A DNA stretch of 64,000 nucleotides from Sediminibacterium sp. (lineage in GTDB: Bacteria; Bacteroidota; Bacteroidia; B-17B0; Aurantibacillaceae). The stretch covers positions 80,529 to 144,528 of the forward strand of contig JASGCO010000008.1 in the NCBI GenBank assembly GCA_030054095.1, read 5' to 3'. Within the stretch, counting starts at the first letter, position 1, and the number at the start of each line of letters is the position of its first letter. Of the stretch, positions 36,892 through 46,380 are shown one piece after another. Under the pieces are notes generated by a model that saw nothing but the letters and a program-made list of their open reading frames with translations, had not been told where the DNA came from and made no database searches. The position numbers and the translations under genes were made by a program.

Positions 36892-37482
36892 ATGGAAAAA
36901 ATCGTCCATAAAATGAAAAGGGCAATTGTGAAAAGTCAGGAATCACGAAGGTTGTTTTCTAAGAAAATGACTGAAATGGCCCTTAAGTTGGATTATATTG
37001 ACGAAGAGAATTCAACATCTGGCAAAAGCGATCAATTAGGGCGCCCCGCTTCAGAAACTGAAATACAAGAACTTGAACAGAAATTAAGTTTAGTTTTACC
37101 TCCTAGTTACAAAGCTTTTTTGAACATAAGCAACGGTTGGAAAGTGGTTGATGGTTCTCAGAATTTTTTTACCATTCAACAAGTGTTGAAATGGCAGGAG
37201 AAGAAAGACCCCTCCAATTGGATTTCAATTGCAGAGTCAGTTGGTAATGGATTTGTGAAGGAGTGTTTAGTAGTAGGGGCCTCTAATCAATCCCCCGATA
37301 AATACCTTTTAAATCCTAAAGTAATAGTCAACGAGGAGTGGCAGTTTATTGAATATAGAAAGGACGGTTATTCTGTTTTTGATAGTTTTCTTGAATTTAT
37401 GATCGCTACAAAACTACAATTTGATGAAGCCGCAAATGAGATAAATTTGGATGATTATTTTGATCCGTTTGAAAGTATTTGA
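36892..37482 (+). CDS. SMI1/KNR4 (SUKH) family protein
   Basis: 196 residues with the clearest SUKH signature in the window: RPASETEIQELEQKLSLVLP then PPSYKAFLNISNGW (about residues 50-85), followed by a FFTIQQVLKWQEK element and the terminal 'VFDSFLEFM' helix. A basic N-terminal helix of about 40 residues precedes the domain. It begins 24 bp after the propeller gene. The expected role is binding and neutralising a polymorphic-toxin domain. Confidence 0.85.
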   Translation: MEKIVHKMKRAIVKSQESRRLFSKKMTEMALKLDYIDEENSTSGKSDQLGRPASETEIQELEQKLSLVLPPSYKAFLNISNGWKVVDGSQNFFTIQQVLKWQEKKDPSNWISIAESVGNGFVKECLVVGASNQSPDKYLLNPKVIVNEEWQFIEYRKDGYSVFDSFLEFMIATKLQFDEAANEINLDDYFDPFESI

Positions 37483-37504
37483 ATACTTGAATTTTAGAAA
37501 TAGA

Positions 37505-38137
37505 ATGAGAAAATTAACTTTAATATATATAATGACATTTTTTATTTTTAAATGTGTTTCCCAAACCTTCCAGATCGACTGTAGTGAAGTTATTCATTTC
37601 GATGAAAATAAACTGGAATATATTCGCCAAGCGATAAAATATGCTAATAGCAAAATATCATTTTTGATTGCTGCACAAGATTTTGAGAAGATTGATGTTT
37701 ATCAGAATAAAGAAAATGAAATATGTGTTTTATTTACTAATCCTGTTAAGTATATCCCTAAAAATACTTCTTCATATGTATATGATTTGCTTGTTAACCT
37801 AACTGCTAAAAGTATTTCTTACGGGCCTATTTCTAATCCAAAGAATTTTGTAGAAAAAACACCTGAAAAAGTATCTTTATTCAAAAGAACAGAACAATCG
37901 GAACAAGCAGTTCAATTTGTGTTTCAATCAATAAATAAAAAGAGTAAACAGCAAAGTGGGAATAGCTGTCTGACTGGTTCAGATATTAATGGATCAATGA
38001 TAATAAGAGAAGATAGTTCTTATTATGCTATTGAAAGATTAAGCGAGTTTCAAGAATCTTATTTTAAAGTAGAAAAAAATACGGGAAGAATTTTTGAGGA
38101 AACACATAATCATTTGGCGAAGAATCCAGAGGAATAA
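37505..38137 (+). CDS. Unknown exported protein
   Basis: 210 residues from the ATG at 37505, which gives a clean signal peptide (MRKLTLIYIMTFFIFKCVSQ); the earlier in-frame start at 37451 would overlap the SUKH gene and bury the signal. The mature part has no recognisable family. The segment KYIPKNTSSYVYDLLVNLTA and the final 'VEKNTGRIFEETHNHLAK' suggest a small alpha/beta domain. It is coupled by position to the lipoprotein gene that follows. Confidence 0.6.
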   Translation: MRKLTLIYIMTFFIFKCVSQTFQIDCSEVIHFDENKLEYIRQAIKYANSKISFLIAAQDFEKIDVYQNKENEICVLFTNPVKYIPKNTSSYVYDLLVNLTAKSISYGPISNPKNFVEKTPEKVSLFKRTEQSEQAVQFVFQSINKKSKQQSGNSCLTGSDINGSMIIREDSSYYAIERLSEFQESYFKVEKNTGRIFEETHNHLAKNPEE

Positions 38138-38141
38138 TATT

Positions 38142-38489
38142 ATGGAAATAGTAAGAAAAATATTATTGATGTGTTTAGTTACAATATATTCTATTTCATG
38201 TAACACAACAAAATTATATTATCATGGACGAGTACTGGATATTCATTCGAAACCTGTAAAGGATGTTAGTGTTTCAGAACAAGGAACAACCAATCGGACA
38301 CTGACTGACACGAATGGATATTTTAAGATGCCTAGAGAGAAAAAAGTCTATAATAGTTTGCATTTCTTTAAAAAATTCTATCACTCGCAAACGTATTCGG
38401 TTATCTGGCATCAACATGGTGAAACAACAGAGTGGAACTTTGTTAAAAGGGATACAACAGTGGTTATATTGTATCCGATTATCCGTTAA
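38142..38489 (+). CDS. Small lipoprotein with carboxypeptidase-regulatory-like fold
   Basis: 115 residues from the ATG at 38142; the upstream in-frame start overlaps the previous gene and is rejected. A lipoprotein signal ends at the Cys in IYSISCNTT. The mature part YHGRVLDIHSKPVKDVSVSE then LTDTNGYFKM is a compact CarboxypepD_reg-like beta-sandwich, a common surface module in Bacteroidota. It closes the rightward series of small genes. The function is unknown. Confidence 0.65.
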   Translation: MEIVRKILLMCLVTIYSISCNTTKLYYHGRVLDIHSKPVKDVSVSEQGTTNRTLTDTNGYFKMPREKKVYNSLHFFKKFYHSQTYSVIWHQHGETTEWNFVKRDTTVVILYPIIR

Positions 38490-38865
38490 CATTTGCATTA
38501 CATATCCAAAACCACATATTTGGTGATAAAATAGATATGTTTAATAGAACGAATATGAACGGGTTTTTCTTGTGGTGGTATTGGAAGCAAATTGAGCAGT
38601 CGTAAACGCCTATAGCAATGGATACTAATTCCATCTATGTATAGCACGATTTTTAGGGATTTAAATTAAAATAGAATGCGGTATATAAAGTGCCCTTTTC
38701 TATGTTCGTGTAACAAGGACATTGCGCAATTTAGAAGTTAAGTACTGTCTAAACGTAAGGAATGAGGCTAGTTATATTTTGTTACATGAGTTAGCAAACT
38801 GAAATAGAGCGGCGACTTTAGAAATGATTTCTGTTAGCGTAAAGCAAGGGCTATATAAACGGAAC
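38490..38865. other. Intergenic stretch, 376 bp, no gene seen
   Basis: It lies between the end of the small-gene island and the 3' end of a convergent T9SS client gene. I see no convincing ORF, RNA gene or strong hairpin terminator. It is the likely right boundary of the accessory island. Confidence 0.5.
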
Positions 38866-41800
38866 TTAGTTTCTTTTGATAAAGGACTTAACTTGTTGGT
38901 CGTATTTACTTTGAACTCTTATCCAGTAAACTCCTTCTTGTAACCCCCCAATGTTGATTTGTTTTTTTAACGTATCTTCTGAGGCGCTCTTTTCAATATA
39001 CACTATTTGCCCTGTCGCACTATAAATAGTAATAGTGCTTCCTGGATTTATGAAAGATAGAGTTATGTCTGAATTTGCCGGGTTTGGCTGTATCCAAAAG
39101 TTTGACATAATGTTTACCGATACATCTTTAATAGGGGAATAGGAGTAGTTTCCATTAAAATCAGTTTGTTTAAGCCGGTAATAGCTGATTCCGTTGTAGG
39201 GTTTTTCATCTGCGCCACTATAGAGCAGAGGAGTGTAACTGTTGCCGGCACCATCTTTTTCAAGTACAAACTCCCAGTTTACAGCATCAGGAGATCGTTC
39301 TACAGTAAAAAAGTCATTGTTGTTTTCAGTGGCTGTACGCCACTCGAGGTGAACGTGTTTCGTTTGACTGTTGTAGGTAGCATTGAAATCCGTTAACTGA
39401 ATGGGAAGAGGGCTGATAATCCGGGAAAGGGTCCAGGGTGAAAACGAAGTAACATTTGGTACGGTCACCGTGTTATTGACTGTATTTTGAGTTTGGGCTG
39501 GCAGATAGAATTCCCAGAAATTGGATAGTTTATTGTAACGCTGTGCCTGGTAGTCGGTTGGTTCGGTAACACCGTCCCATTCCGCATTTCCATAAGTAAA
39601 CGTAATATCGGCGGTTCCACTGATCCCGGTTTTATCAATCTGCCAGAACCGGTTAACGGTAAAGGCGCTATTGTTCAGGTTAAAGAAGCCGGTTAGATTA
39701 GTAACCACATCAGGATTAGAAGGGAAGGGAATGTTACTGCTGTTTGTCGGGTAAGAAGAGACAATTACGGTGTCAATATTCCCTGAAGTAAGATTCAACG
39801 AGAAAGGAATGTATTCTCCGGAGTATTTTCCTAATGGAAAAACACGATTCCCCATGGTTGTTCCGACAAACCAGGATACCTTACTTGAATTATCAGTTTT
39901 TTCGCTTATAATATAACCACCTCCGGACTGTATAATGGCGCTTACAGATGGGTTCAGGATTTTTAATGTGTTGGAGTTAAGGTCAATGTTCCCGTTACCA
40001 AGATTTAATATATTTGAAACAACCATGTTACCTGTTAAAGTGCGCCTCTGATTATCTCCAAGAAGTACATTGTATAGCCTTACAGTGGTATTGCTGTTAT
40101 CCATATCAATGTTCTTGATCCTGAAAAGAACGAGGCTGGAAGCGTTAGAGAGAGCGTCAATATGTCCATTTATATAGTTCACATTTCCTTCGCAGGAAAA
40201 CATGTTGTAAATAGTAAGTGTTCCGGATGGTTTGTTGAAAGTAAGATTAGTTAAACGGCATTGTCCGGATAGGGTTGTGCCAAGAAGAGATTGATTGCCT
40301 GTACCATTTATCAGTAATAGGGAGCTGTTAGCATGGTTGCATACTGCCGGATAAGTGTTTGTTATTTTAATGTCTTTTCTTGCTTCAATAGTTCCGGAAG
40401 AACACGACAGAAGTTGTGTCCCTGTAAAAAAGAGCGTATCAGTAACAATAAGATTTGCTGTTATGCTATAACTCATGTTCGCGTAAGAACTATTGAAATC
40501 GACTTTTCTTAAATTGTAGTTAGCAGGAATGTTTATTGTTTTGTTGGCAATAAAATGAACGGTGTTATCATATGTTGTGTAATCTAAGGTACCCGATAAG
40601 TGTGTATAGTTGTTTTCAAATGTAATGTAATCCTTAAGAATAAGTAATCCACTGGGTTTGTTAATAACAAGGTTGGGAAGCGAACAGGTGTATTTAGACG
40701 CATTGCCCTGAATCGTTTGATTGCCCGGAGAGATAAGATTCAGGTTAAAACTGGCACCATGGTAACGTAAACCGGCTAGTAAATTAAGCGCGTAAAGATC
40801 GCCGGATAGGTTAATATTGCCATTCCCGGTAAACCTGTAATTGCTTCCAAAAGGAAGGCCAGCACCTTCAATTGTCATAGATGTGAGTACGGTAAGCGTA
40901 CCGTTGAATGTAAAGGTTGAGGTGCCAAGATTGGTGCCGAAAATAACGTTGTTCAGCGCATGATAGCCAGATATGTTTAAGTTTTTACTGCCAGAAAATA
41001 CTTCAGTATTTGTATAGGTGGTAAAGTCAACAGTGCCTGTTGTGTAACTGTAATCTTTTTCAAAACTGATATAATCTTTAAGGAAAACTACCCCCGATGG
41101 TTTGTTAATGGTAACATTTGGTAGTGTACATGTGTATGGCGTTAACGAGCCATGTATCGTTTGATTGGAACCACCATTAATGTATAAATTAAAGAAACTG
41201 CCGTGCCCTCTGAATCCTGTTAAAAGATTGTTTAAGTACAGGTCGCCTTGTAAATTAACACTACCTGTTCCGGTAAACTGATAGCCACTTCCTGAAGGGA
41301 AACCGGCACCCTCTATATACATAGTATTTAAAATAGTTAAACTTCCATTAAAAGAGAAAATGGAAGTCCCAAGATTTGTGCCGAATATAACATTGTTTAA
41401 GGATTGACCTCCTGTGATAGTAATATTTTTGGTTGAGGAAAAGACCTCCGTATTTGTAAATGTGCTGAAATCAACAGTACCACTTAGATAACTATAATCC
41501 TTTTCAAAACTGATGTAGTCTTTTAAAAAAAGCACCCCGGTGGTTTTATTTATAGTGACATTAGGTAAAGTGCAGGTGTAGGGTGTTAACGAACCATGTA
41601 TGGTCTGATTAGAAGTACCATTAATGTAGAGGTTGAAGGAATTTCCATGCCCTCTAAATCCAGTCAGTAGGTTAGCCAGGTACAAATCCCCGTGTAAATT
41701 AATGCTCCCGTTTCCGGTAAATTGGTAACCACTTCCCGATGGCAGTCCAACTCCTTCAATCCGCATAGAGTTAAGGATACTTAAGTTGCCATTAAATGAA

Positions 41801-43272
41801 AAGGAGGAAGTCCCAAAGTCTGTTCCAAAGATGACATTGTTTAAGGCATGATTTCCGCTTATGTTAATGCTTTTACTGGCTGAGAATACCTGAGTGTTGG
41901 TAAATGTGGTGCAGTCAATAACACCATTTATATAAGTATAGTTTTTTTCGAAACAAGCGTAGTCTTTAAAGAATAGCGTGCCTCCTGTTTTGTTGATGAT
42001 AACATTAGGTAATGAACAGGCGTAGGGTGTAGATGAACCGAACAGGGTTTGATTGCCATTTCCATTAATGTTAAGGCTGAAAGTGTTTCCGTGCCCTTTT
42101 AAACCTGTTAATAAATTAGACAGATAAAGGTCTCCGGATAAATCAATGGAACCAGTACCATTAAACAGATAGCCATTTCCACCCGGAAACCCGGGACCTT
42201 CAATCTTCATGGTATTCAGGATAGTCAGGTTACCATTGAATGTAAACGCCGAAGAGCCAAGGTTTGTTCCAAATATCACGTCGTTTAATGTATGTGCACC
42301 TGAAACATTAATGTTTTTACTAGAAGAGAAGATGACAGTGTTTGTATAGGTCGTGCAATTGACGCTACCGTTTATATAAGTGTAATCGTTTTTAAATGTT
42401 ATGTAATCCTTCAGATAAAGTATTCCGGTATTTTTGGAAATGATGGTGTTTGGTAACGAACACCTGTAGGGAGTTGTGGCGCCATAAATTGTTTGATTCC
42501 CTGTTCCGTTAAACCGAAGGTTAAATAAATTGTCATTTATTGAACTATTGGTGGTGTTCATTAAGTATAGATCGTTTTTTAATTCAATACCGCCATTACC
42601 TTTAAATCCGAACGAATTTGAACCGGAAATGCTCATTTTCCCATTTACGAAGCAGGTTCCGGTGATAGTGAAAACGCATGAAGAATTAAGAGAAGTCTGG
42701 AAATCGATATCGTTAAAAGTTATAGGTAACGAAAAGCTTATGTTTTGAGCATTGTCGAACCGTGCGAGACTGTTATTAGAATTGAATGTTCCGGAGAGGA
42801 AACTGGAACTGGTACCAAAGAATTCTGTAAGTAGTTGAGAACTATTGAAGAAGCCACCGTTAAGTGTGAATGGACCGTTAAATGTAACGGGCGCATTTCC
42901 ACCAATAAAGGTGCCTCCTGAAAATGCTGCTCCTGAGCTACCTATTATTAAAGGAAATGAATTTTGTGTAATACTTCCTGTATAGTTTATGTTAAGTTGG
43001 AAACCGGATATAGTAATTGGTATGTCTAAGTTGCAATTTCCGTTTTTACCGGCAGCACCATCAAAAATAGCGACATCGGATGCGCCAGGAATACTAGCGC
43101 CGCCTGAACCTCCGGATACACTGGACCAATTTGAGGTGTTATTCCAGTTTGAGTTAACAGCACTTACCCAGTATCTGTTAGCAGACTGCGCTATATTTAA
43201 AAAAATCGTTTGTAGTAGTATAACAAATAGGTACGACGACTTTTTAAAGTAGTTGAATAGAATTGTTTTCAT
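38866..43272 (-). CDS. T9SS-exported repeat protein, 1468 residues
   Basis: A signal peptide (about residues 1-31 from the ATG at 43272; the in-frame TTG at 43299 is rejected) is followed by ANRYWVSAVNSNWNNTSNW, an opening typical of large Bacteroidota surface proteins. About five imperfect repeats of roughly 147 residues follow, each with 'QTIHGSLTPYTCTLPNVTIN', 'LKDYISFEKDYSY' and 'LNNVIFGTNLGTS' elements; they probably form a beta-solenoid. A fibronectin-like segment (LTDFNATYNSQTKHVHLEWR) and a type A sorting domain (WIQPNPANSDITL, GVYWIRV, final basic KSFIKRN) complete it. Presumed cell-surface adhesin or matrix protein. Confidence 0.85.
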   Translation of the reverse strand: MKTILFNYFKKSSYLFVILLQTIFLNIAQSANRYWVSAVNSNWNNTSNWSSVSGGSGGASIPGASDVAIFDGAAGKNGNCNLDIPITISGFQLNINYTGSITQNSFPLIIGSSGAAFSGGTFIGGNAPVTFNGPFTLNGGFFNSSQLLTEFFGTSSSFLSGTFNSNNSLARFDNAQNISFSLPITFNDIDFQTSLNSSCVFTITGTCFVNGKMSISGSNSFGFKGNGGIELKNDLYLMNTTNSSINDNLFNLRFNGTGNQTIYGATTPYRCSLPNTIISKNTGILYLKDYITFKNDYTYINGSVNCTTYTNTVIFSSSKNINVSGAHTLNDVIFGTNLGSSAFTFNGNLTILNTMKIEGPGFPGGNGYLFNGTGSIDLSGDLYLSNLLTGLKGHGNTFSLNINGNGNQTLFGSSTPYACSLPNVIINKTGGTLFFKDYACFEKNYTYINGVIDCTTFTNTQVFSASKSINISGNHALNNVIFGTDFGTSSFSFNGNLSILNSMRIEGVGLPSGSGYQFTGNGSINLHGDLYLANLLTGFRGHGNSFNLYINGTSNQTIHGSLTPYTCTLPNVTINKTTGVLFLKDYISFEKDYSYLSGTVDFSTFTNTEVFSSTKNITITGGQSLNNVIFGTNLGTSIFSFNGSLTILNTMYIEGAGFPSGSGYQFTGTGSVNLQGDLYLNNLLTGFRGHGSFFNLYINGGSNQTIHGSLTPYTCTLPNVTINKPSGVVFLKDYISFEKDYSYTTGTVDFTTYTNTEVFSGSKNLNISGYHALNNVIFGTNLGTSTFTFNGTLTVLTSMTIEGAGLPFGSNYRFTGNGNINLSGDLYALNLLAGLRYHGASFNLNLISPGNQTIQGNASKYTCSLPNLVINKPSGLLILKDYITFENNYTHLSGTLDYTTYDNTVHFIANKTINIPANYNLRKVDFNSSYANMSYSITANLIVTDTLFFTGTQLLSCSSGTIEARKDIKITNTYPAVCNHANSSLLLINGTGNQSLLGTTLSGQCRLTNLTFNKPSGTLTIYNMFSCEGNVNYINGHIDALSNASSLVLFRIKNIDMDNSNTTVRLYNVLLGDNQRRTLTGNMVVSNILNLGNGNIDLNSNTLKILNPSVSAIIQSGGGYIISEKTDNSSKVSWFVGTTMGNRVFPLGKYSGEYIPFSLNLTSGNIDTVIVSSYPTNSSNIPFPSNPDVVTNLTGFFNLNNSAFTVNRFWQIDKTGISGTADITFTYGNAEWDGVTEPTDYQAQRYNKLSNFWEFYLPAQTQNTVNNTVTVPNVTSFSPWTLSRIISPLPIQLTDFNATYNSQTKHVHLEWRTATENNNDFFTVERSPDAVNWEFVLEKDGAGNSYTPLLYSGADEKPYNGISYYRLKQTDFNGNYSYSPIKDVSVNIMSNFWIQPNPANSDITLSFINPGSTITIYSATGQIVYIEKSASEDTLKKQINIGGLQEGVYWIRVQSKYDQQVKSFIKRN
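40280..42500 (-). repeat. About five tandem diverged repeats of roughly 440-447 bp
   Basis: Equivalent phrases (QT(I/L)xGxxTPYxC) recur near 42490, 42050, 41605, 41165, 40720 and, more diverged, 40290. They encode the 147-residue units of the surface protein. The two central copies are the most alike, as expected from recent unequal exchange. Confidence 0.75.
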
Positions 43273-43306
43273 TTTTTGTTTTATACACTCTTTTCTCAAG
43301 AGTATT

Positions 43307-43344
43307 TAAAGGTACTTTAACGCTGGAAGCCATAAAATAGACCC
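43307..43344 (-). promoter_or_regulatory. Promoter with GGGTCTATT box for the 1468-residue surface protein
   Basis: On the minus strand GGGTCTATT (43344-43336) is followed after 21 bp by TACCTTTA (43314-43307), a near match to TAnnTTTG, 34 nt before the ATG at 43272. Confidence 0.6.
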
Positions 43345-43406
43345 TGGGGATCATTTTTAGGGGGGAGAGCAAAGTACCTTACTTAAACTTAACAATGACA
43401 TAAGCG

Positions 43407-46127
43407 CTAATTTTCAAGTTTTATTACCTTAATAACTCTTGAGACGTTGTTTGTGGAAATTTTAATGTAATATATCCCCGCTGCTTTATTGCTTAAATTG
43501 ATTTGTTCCTGATTCAGTTTGTCAGTTGTATCAGTGGGGATTACTTCCCCTAGTTCATTGTAAATGTTTACCCAGTACTTTTCTGATACACCAGATATAT
43601 TAAAAATACCGTTGATAGAAGGATTTGGATATATTGCTACATTGTTAAGCAGGTTATGCTCTTTTATGCTAGTGCTATTGATAACCACACAGAGGCTTGT
43701 ATCGGTACATCCATTTTTTGATAGTATAACCGCATAACTGCCGGGATTAGTAGCTGTATATGAGTTGCTGGTTGCTCCATTAATGACAACTGAGTTATTA
43801 GAACAAGCAATCCATTGATAGGAAGCCCCTGATTCGTTGCTGACAATTGTTTGGCCAAATACAGTTACTGATGTATTTAATGTGGTAATTGTCAGGTTTA
43901 AGGTAATGATGCTATCGCAGCCAACTGAGTTAGTCAGCGTTTGGGAGTACACCCCACTGGTTGTATAGGTCTGCGCGTTAAGCGAGTAGCTGTTGCACAC
44001 CGATGCGGTGATGTTTTTATACGTTTTAGGTTTAATGGTCAGGTTTAAGGTAATAATGCTATCGCAACCAACTGAGTTAGTCAGTGTTTGAGTATAAACC
44101 CCACTGGCAGTGTAGGTCTGAGCGTTAAGAGAGTAGCTGTTGCACACCGATGCGGTGATATTTTTATACGTTTTAGGTTTAATGGTCAGGTTTAAGGTAA
44201 TGATACTATCACAGCCAACTGAGTTAGTTAGCGTTTGGGTATAAACCCCACTGGTGGTGTAGGTCTGCGAGTTCAGCGAGTAGCTGTTGCACACCGATGT
44301 GGTAATGTTGTTATACGTTTTAGGTTTAATAGTCAGGTTTAAGGTAATGATGCTATCGCAACCAACTGAGTTAGTCAGCGTTTGAGTATAAACCCCACTG
44401 GTGGTGTAGGTCTGCGCGTTAAGCGAGTAGCTGTTGCACACCGATGCGGTGATATTTTTATACGTTTTAGGTTTAATGGTCAGGTTTAAGGTAATGATGC
44501 TATCGCAACCAACTGAGTTAGTCAGTGTTTGGGAATAAACCCCACTGGTAGTGTAGGTCTGAGCGTTAAGCGAGTAGCCGTTGCACACCGATGCGGTGAT
44601 ATTTTTATACGTTTTAGGTTTAATAGTTAGGTTTAAGGTAATGATACTATCGCAGCCAACAGAGTTAGTTAGTGTTTGAGTATAAACCCCACTGGTGGTG
44701 TAGGTCTGTGCGTTAAGGGAGTAGCTGTTGCACACCGATGCGGTGATGTTTTTATACGTTTTAGGTTTAATAGTTAGGTTTAAGGTTATGATACTATCAC
44801 AGCCTACATAATTGGTTAACGTGTGGGTGGCAGTGTTATTATTGCTGGTATAAGTATTCCCATTAATCCAGGTATAGGAATGGCATGCCGAAACAACATC
44901 TGTACCAGAGGTTTTCAGGCACAAACTCCACAACTCCCGCCCAATGCCCGTATTTATGGCAGAAAAAAGTAGTTTACCCCTGTACTTAAAAAAACTCTTG
45001 GGAGCAGAACTGCTAGACCCGGTGAAAATGTCAGCAACTAATGCAGGCGAACCTACACCATCATACGACCATAATTCGAGACCATTTACACCATTGCTGG
45101 CAGTAAAAAATAATTTATTGTTAGCCACATATAGTGCTTCCGCGGTTAGCCCATTTCCGGAGCCAGGATTTATATCCGCCACATTGGTCGGTATACCTGA
45201 ACCAGAATAAGACCACAACTCATCGCCTAACCCGGGGATATTTGCAAGAAAGTACAACTTGGCGTTATATACTTTTAAATACATCGGATATGAACTGTTG
45301 TTGATTCCCGGATTTATGTCATATACAATGGTTGGTGGATTAACGCCATCATAAGCCCACAACTCCGTTTCAGTAGTATTGGATGCGCTAAAGTAAAGTT
45401 TGTTGTTAAAAACGGTCAGGTACTCGGGCCAGGAACCGTTTGAACCAGGTAGCAAGTCATATACCATCGTTGGAGGATTAACCCCATCGTACACCCAAAG
45501 TTCATAACCTGCGGCAGGCGTTGAAGCAATAAAGTAAAGTTTATTATTAAACTCTGTGAATAAATAGGGATCAGATCCGTTGCTGCCTGGAACAATGTCA
45601 GCTACTAATGTTGGTGGATTAACCCCGTCATACACCCACATTTCAGCGCCTGATACTCCATTGTTACCATTAAAATACAATTTATTATTAAACACTTTTA
45701 ATGCTTTGGGGGGCGTTATAGAAAACGAATTAGGTCCTGGTACCATCTCAAAATCTCTGCCTACACCAGTGCCATTAAAGTAGTGGATTTCTTCTCCAAA
45801 TGACGGGCCGCCATTGGCAACAAAATATAGTTTACCGTTAAATACTGTTAGTTCTCTTGGGTATGAGCCCCCTCCGGTACTGGGGTTTATATTAGCCACC
45901 ATTGTAGGAGTACTTATACCATTATACACAAATAACTCTGTATTTGTTACACTGCCACCATACGCTGCAAAATACATTTTATTATTATATTCCGCCATTT
46001 CAGCGGGCGATGAACTGGTGGTACCTGTTAAAATATCGGCTACCAAAGTAGGGGATTGACCCAGTACGTTTGAGATTGTAAGTAGTAGAAGCAGAGTAAA
46101 AGACTGAGTAAGACTAAAGCGTTTCAT
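43407..46127 (-). CDS. T9SS-exported protein with ELWxxDG propeller and seven 49-residue repeats
   Basis: 906 residues with a signal peptide (about 1-23). About eight ELWxxDG-type blades (residues about 40-410: 'F-N-x-K-L-Y-F-x-A-x-x-x-x-x-G-x-E-L-W-x-Y-D-G') form a propeller. Tandem units of 49 residues follow, each with SVCNSYSLNAQTYTTSGVYT then SVGCDSIITLNLTI; the conserved Cys pair could form a disulfide. An Ig-like segment (IVSNESGASYQWIACSNNS) and a sorting domain (AIYPNPSINGIFNIS, GIYYIKI, KVIKLEN) end it. Expected at the cell surface or secreted. Confidence 0.87.
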   Translation of the reverse strand: MKRFSLTQSFTLLLLLTISNVLGQSPTLVADILTGTTSSSPAEMAEYNNKMYFAAYGGSVTNTELFVYNGISTPTMVANINPSTGGGSYPRELTVFNGKLYFVANGGPSFGEEIHYFNGTGVGRDFEMVPGPNSFSITPPKALKVFNNKLYFNGNNGVSGAEMWVYDGVNPPTLVADIVPGSNGSDPYLFTEFNNKLYFIASTPAAGYELWVYDGVNPPTMVYDLLPGSNGSWPEYLTVFNNKLYFSASNTTETELWAYDGVNPPTIVYDINPGINNSSYPMYLKVYNAKLYFLANIPGLGDELWSYSGSGIPTNVADINPGSGNGLTAEALYVANNKLFFTASNGVNGLELWSYDGVGSPALVADIFTGSSSSAPKSFFKYRGKLLFSAINTGIGRELWSLCLKTSGTDVVSACHSYTWINGNTYTSNNNTATHTLTNYVGCDSIITLNLTIKPKTYKNITASVCNSYSLNAQTYTTSGVYTQTLTNSVGCDSIITLNLTIKPKTYKNITASVCNGYSLNAQTYTTSGVYSQTLTNSVGCDSIITLNLTIKPKTYKNITASVCNSYSLNAQTYTTSGVYTQTLTNSVGCDSIITLNLTIKPKTYNNITTSVCNSYSLNSQTYTTSGVYTQTLTNSVGCDSIITLNLTIKPKTYKNITASVCNSYSLNAQTYTASGVYTQTLTNSVGCDSIITLNLTIKPKTYKNITASVCNSYSLNAQTYTTSGVYSQTLTNSVGCDSIITLNLTITTLNTSVTVFGQTIVSNESGASYQWIACSNNSVVINGATSNSYTATNPGSYAVILSKNGCTDTSLCVVINSTSIKEHNLLNNVAIYPNPSINGIFNISGVSEKYWVNIYNELGEVIPTDTTDKLNQEQINLSNKAAGIYYIKISTNNVSRVIKVIKLEN
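43880..44840 (-). repeat. Near-identical tandem repeat, 147-bp period, six to seven copies
   Basis: A 147-bp unit with few differences between copies encodes the 49-residue module of the exported protein. The high identity suggests recent expansion and makes copy number liable to change or to assembly error. Confidence 0.9.
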
Positions 46128-46147
46128 TTTGTGTTAATTTTTCGCCG

Positions 46148-46185
46148 CAATTTTAGTGTTTCGTTCAGTTGGTCGCAATAGACCC
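46148..46185 (-). promoter_or_regulatory. Promoter with GGGTCTATT box in the divergent T9SS client/sensor interval
   Basis: On the minus strand GGGTCTATTGCGA (46185-46173) precedes TAAAATTG (46155-46148) by the same 21-bp gap after the 9-bp box. The first 13 bases match the copy at 50522-50534 exactly. The start codon lies about 20 nt downstream, at 46127. Confidence 0.6.
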
Positions 46186-46349
46186 CAGTACTCAATTTAT
46201 ATTGTAAAAGTAAGTTGATGTAAATCAGATTGGGAATGCTTTGAAGAATGAAAGGTATTTATTTTCTTTAATGTGCAAACAAATGATTAGTATAAGGAAG
46301 TTTCTAATCTGGTGATAAATGTTTTTCGGCTATTAACTTTAGTAAATTG

Positions 46350-46357
46350 TACTTTTG
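46350..46357 (+). promoter_or_regulatory. -7 box for the reg_prop sensor kinase
   Basis: TACTTTTG matches TAnnTTTG exactly, 23 nt before the ATG at 46381, with an AAGGA ribosome-binding-like stretch in between (about 46369). It lacks the GGGTCTATT box of its divergent neighbour. Confidence 0.5.
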
Positions 46358-46380
46358 AAAGTATTTTTAAGGAATTTAAA

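Noticed and set aside
40280..44840. Tandem repeats as a CRISPR array
   Set aside because: Periods of about 147 and 440 bp inside open reading frames, with no short repeat-spacer pattern and no cas genes.
45012..45022. TAGACCC near 45018 as a fifth copy of the GGGTCTATT box
   Set aside because: It lies within a coding region, lacks the ATT part and has no -7 box at the expected distance.
44944..46059. Four plus-strand ORFs of 67-88 residues with similar sequence
   Set aside because: They are antisense shadows of the repeated propeller blades in the T9SS client gene; their mutual similarity comes from the repeats.
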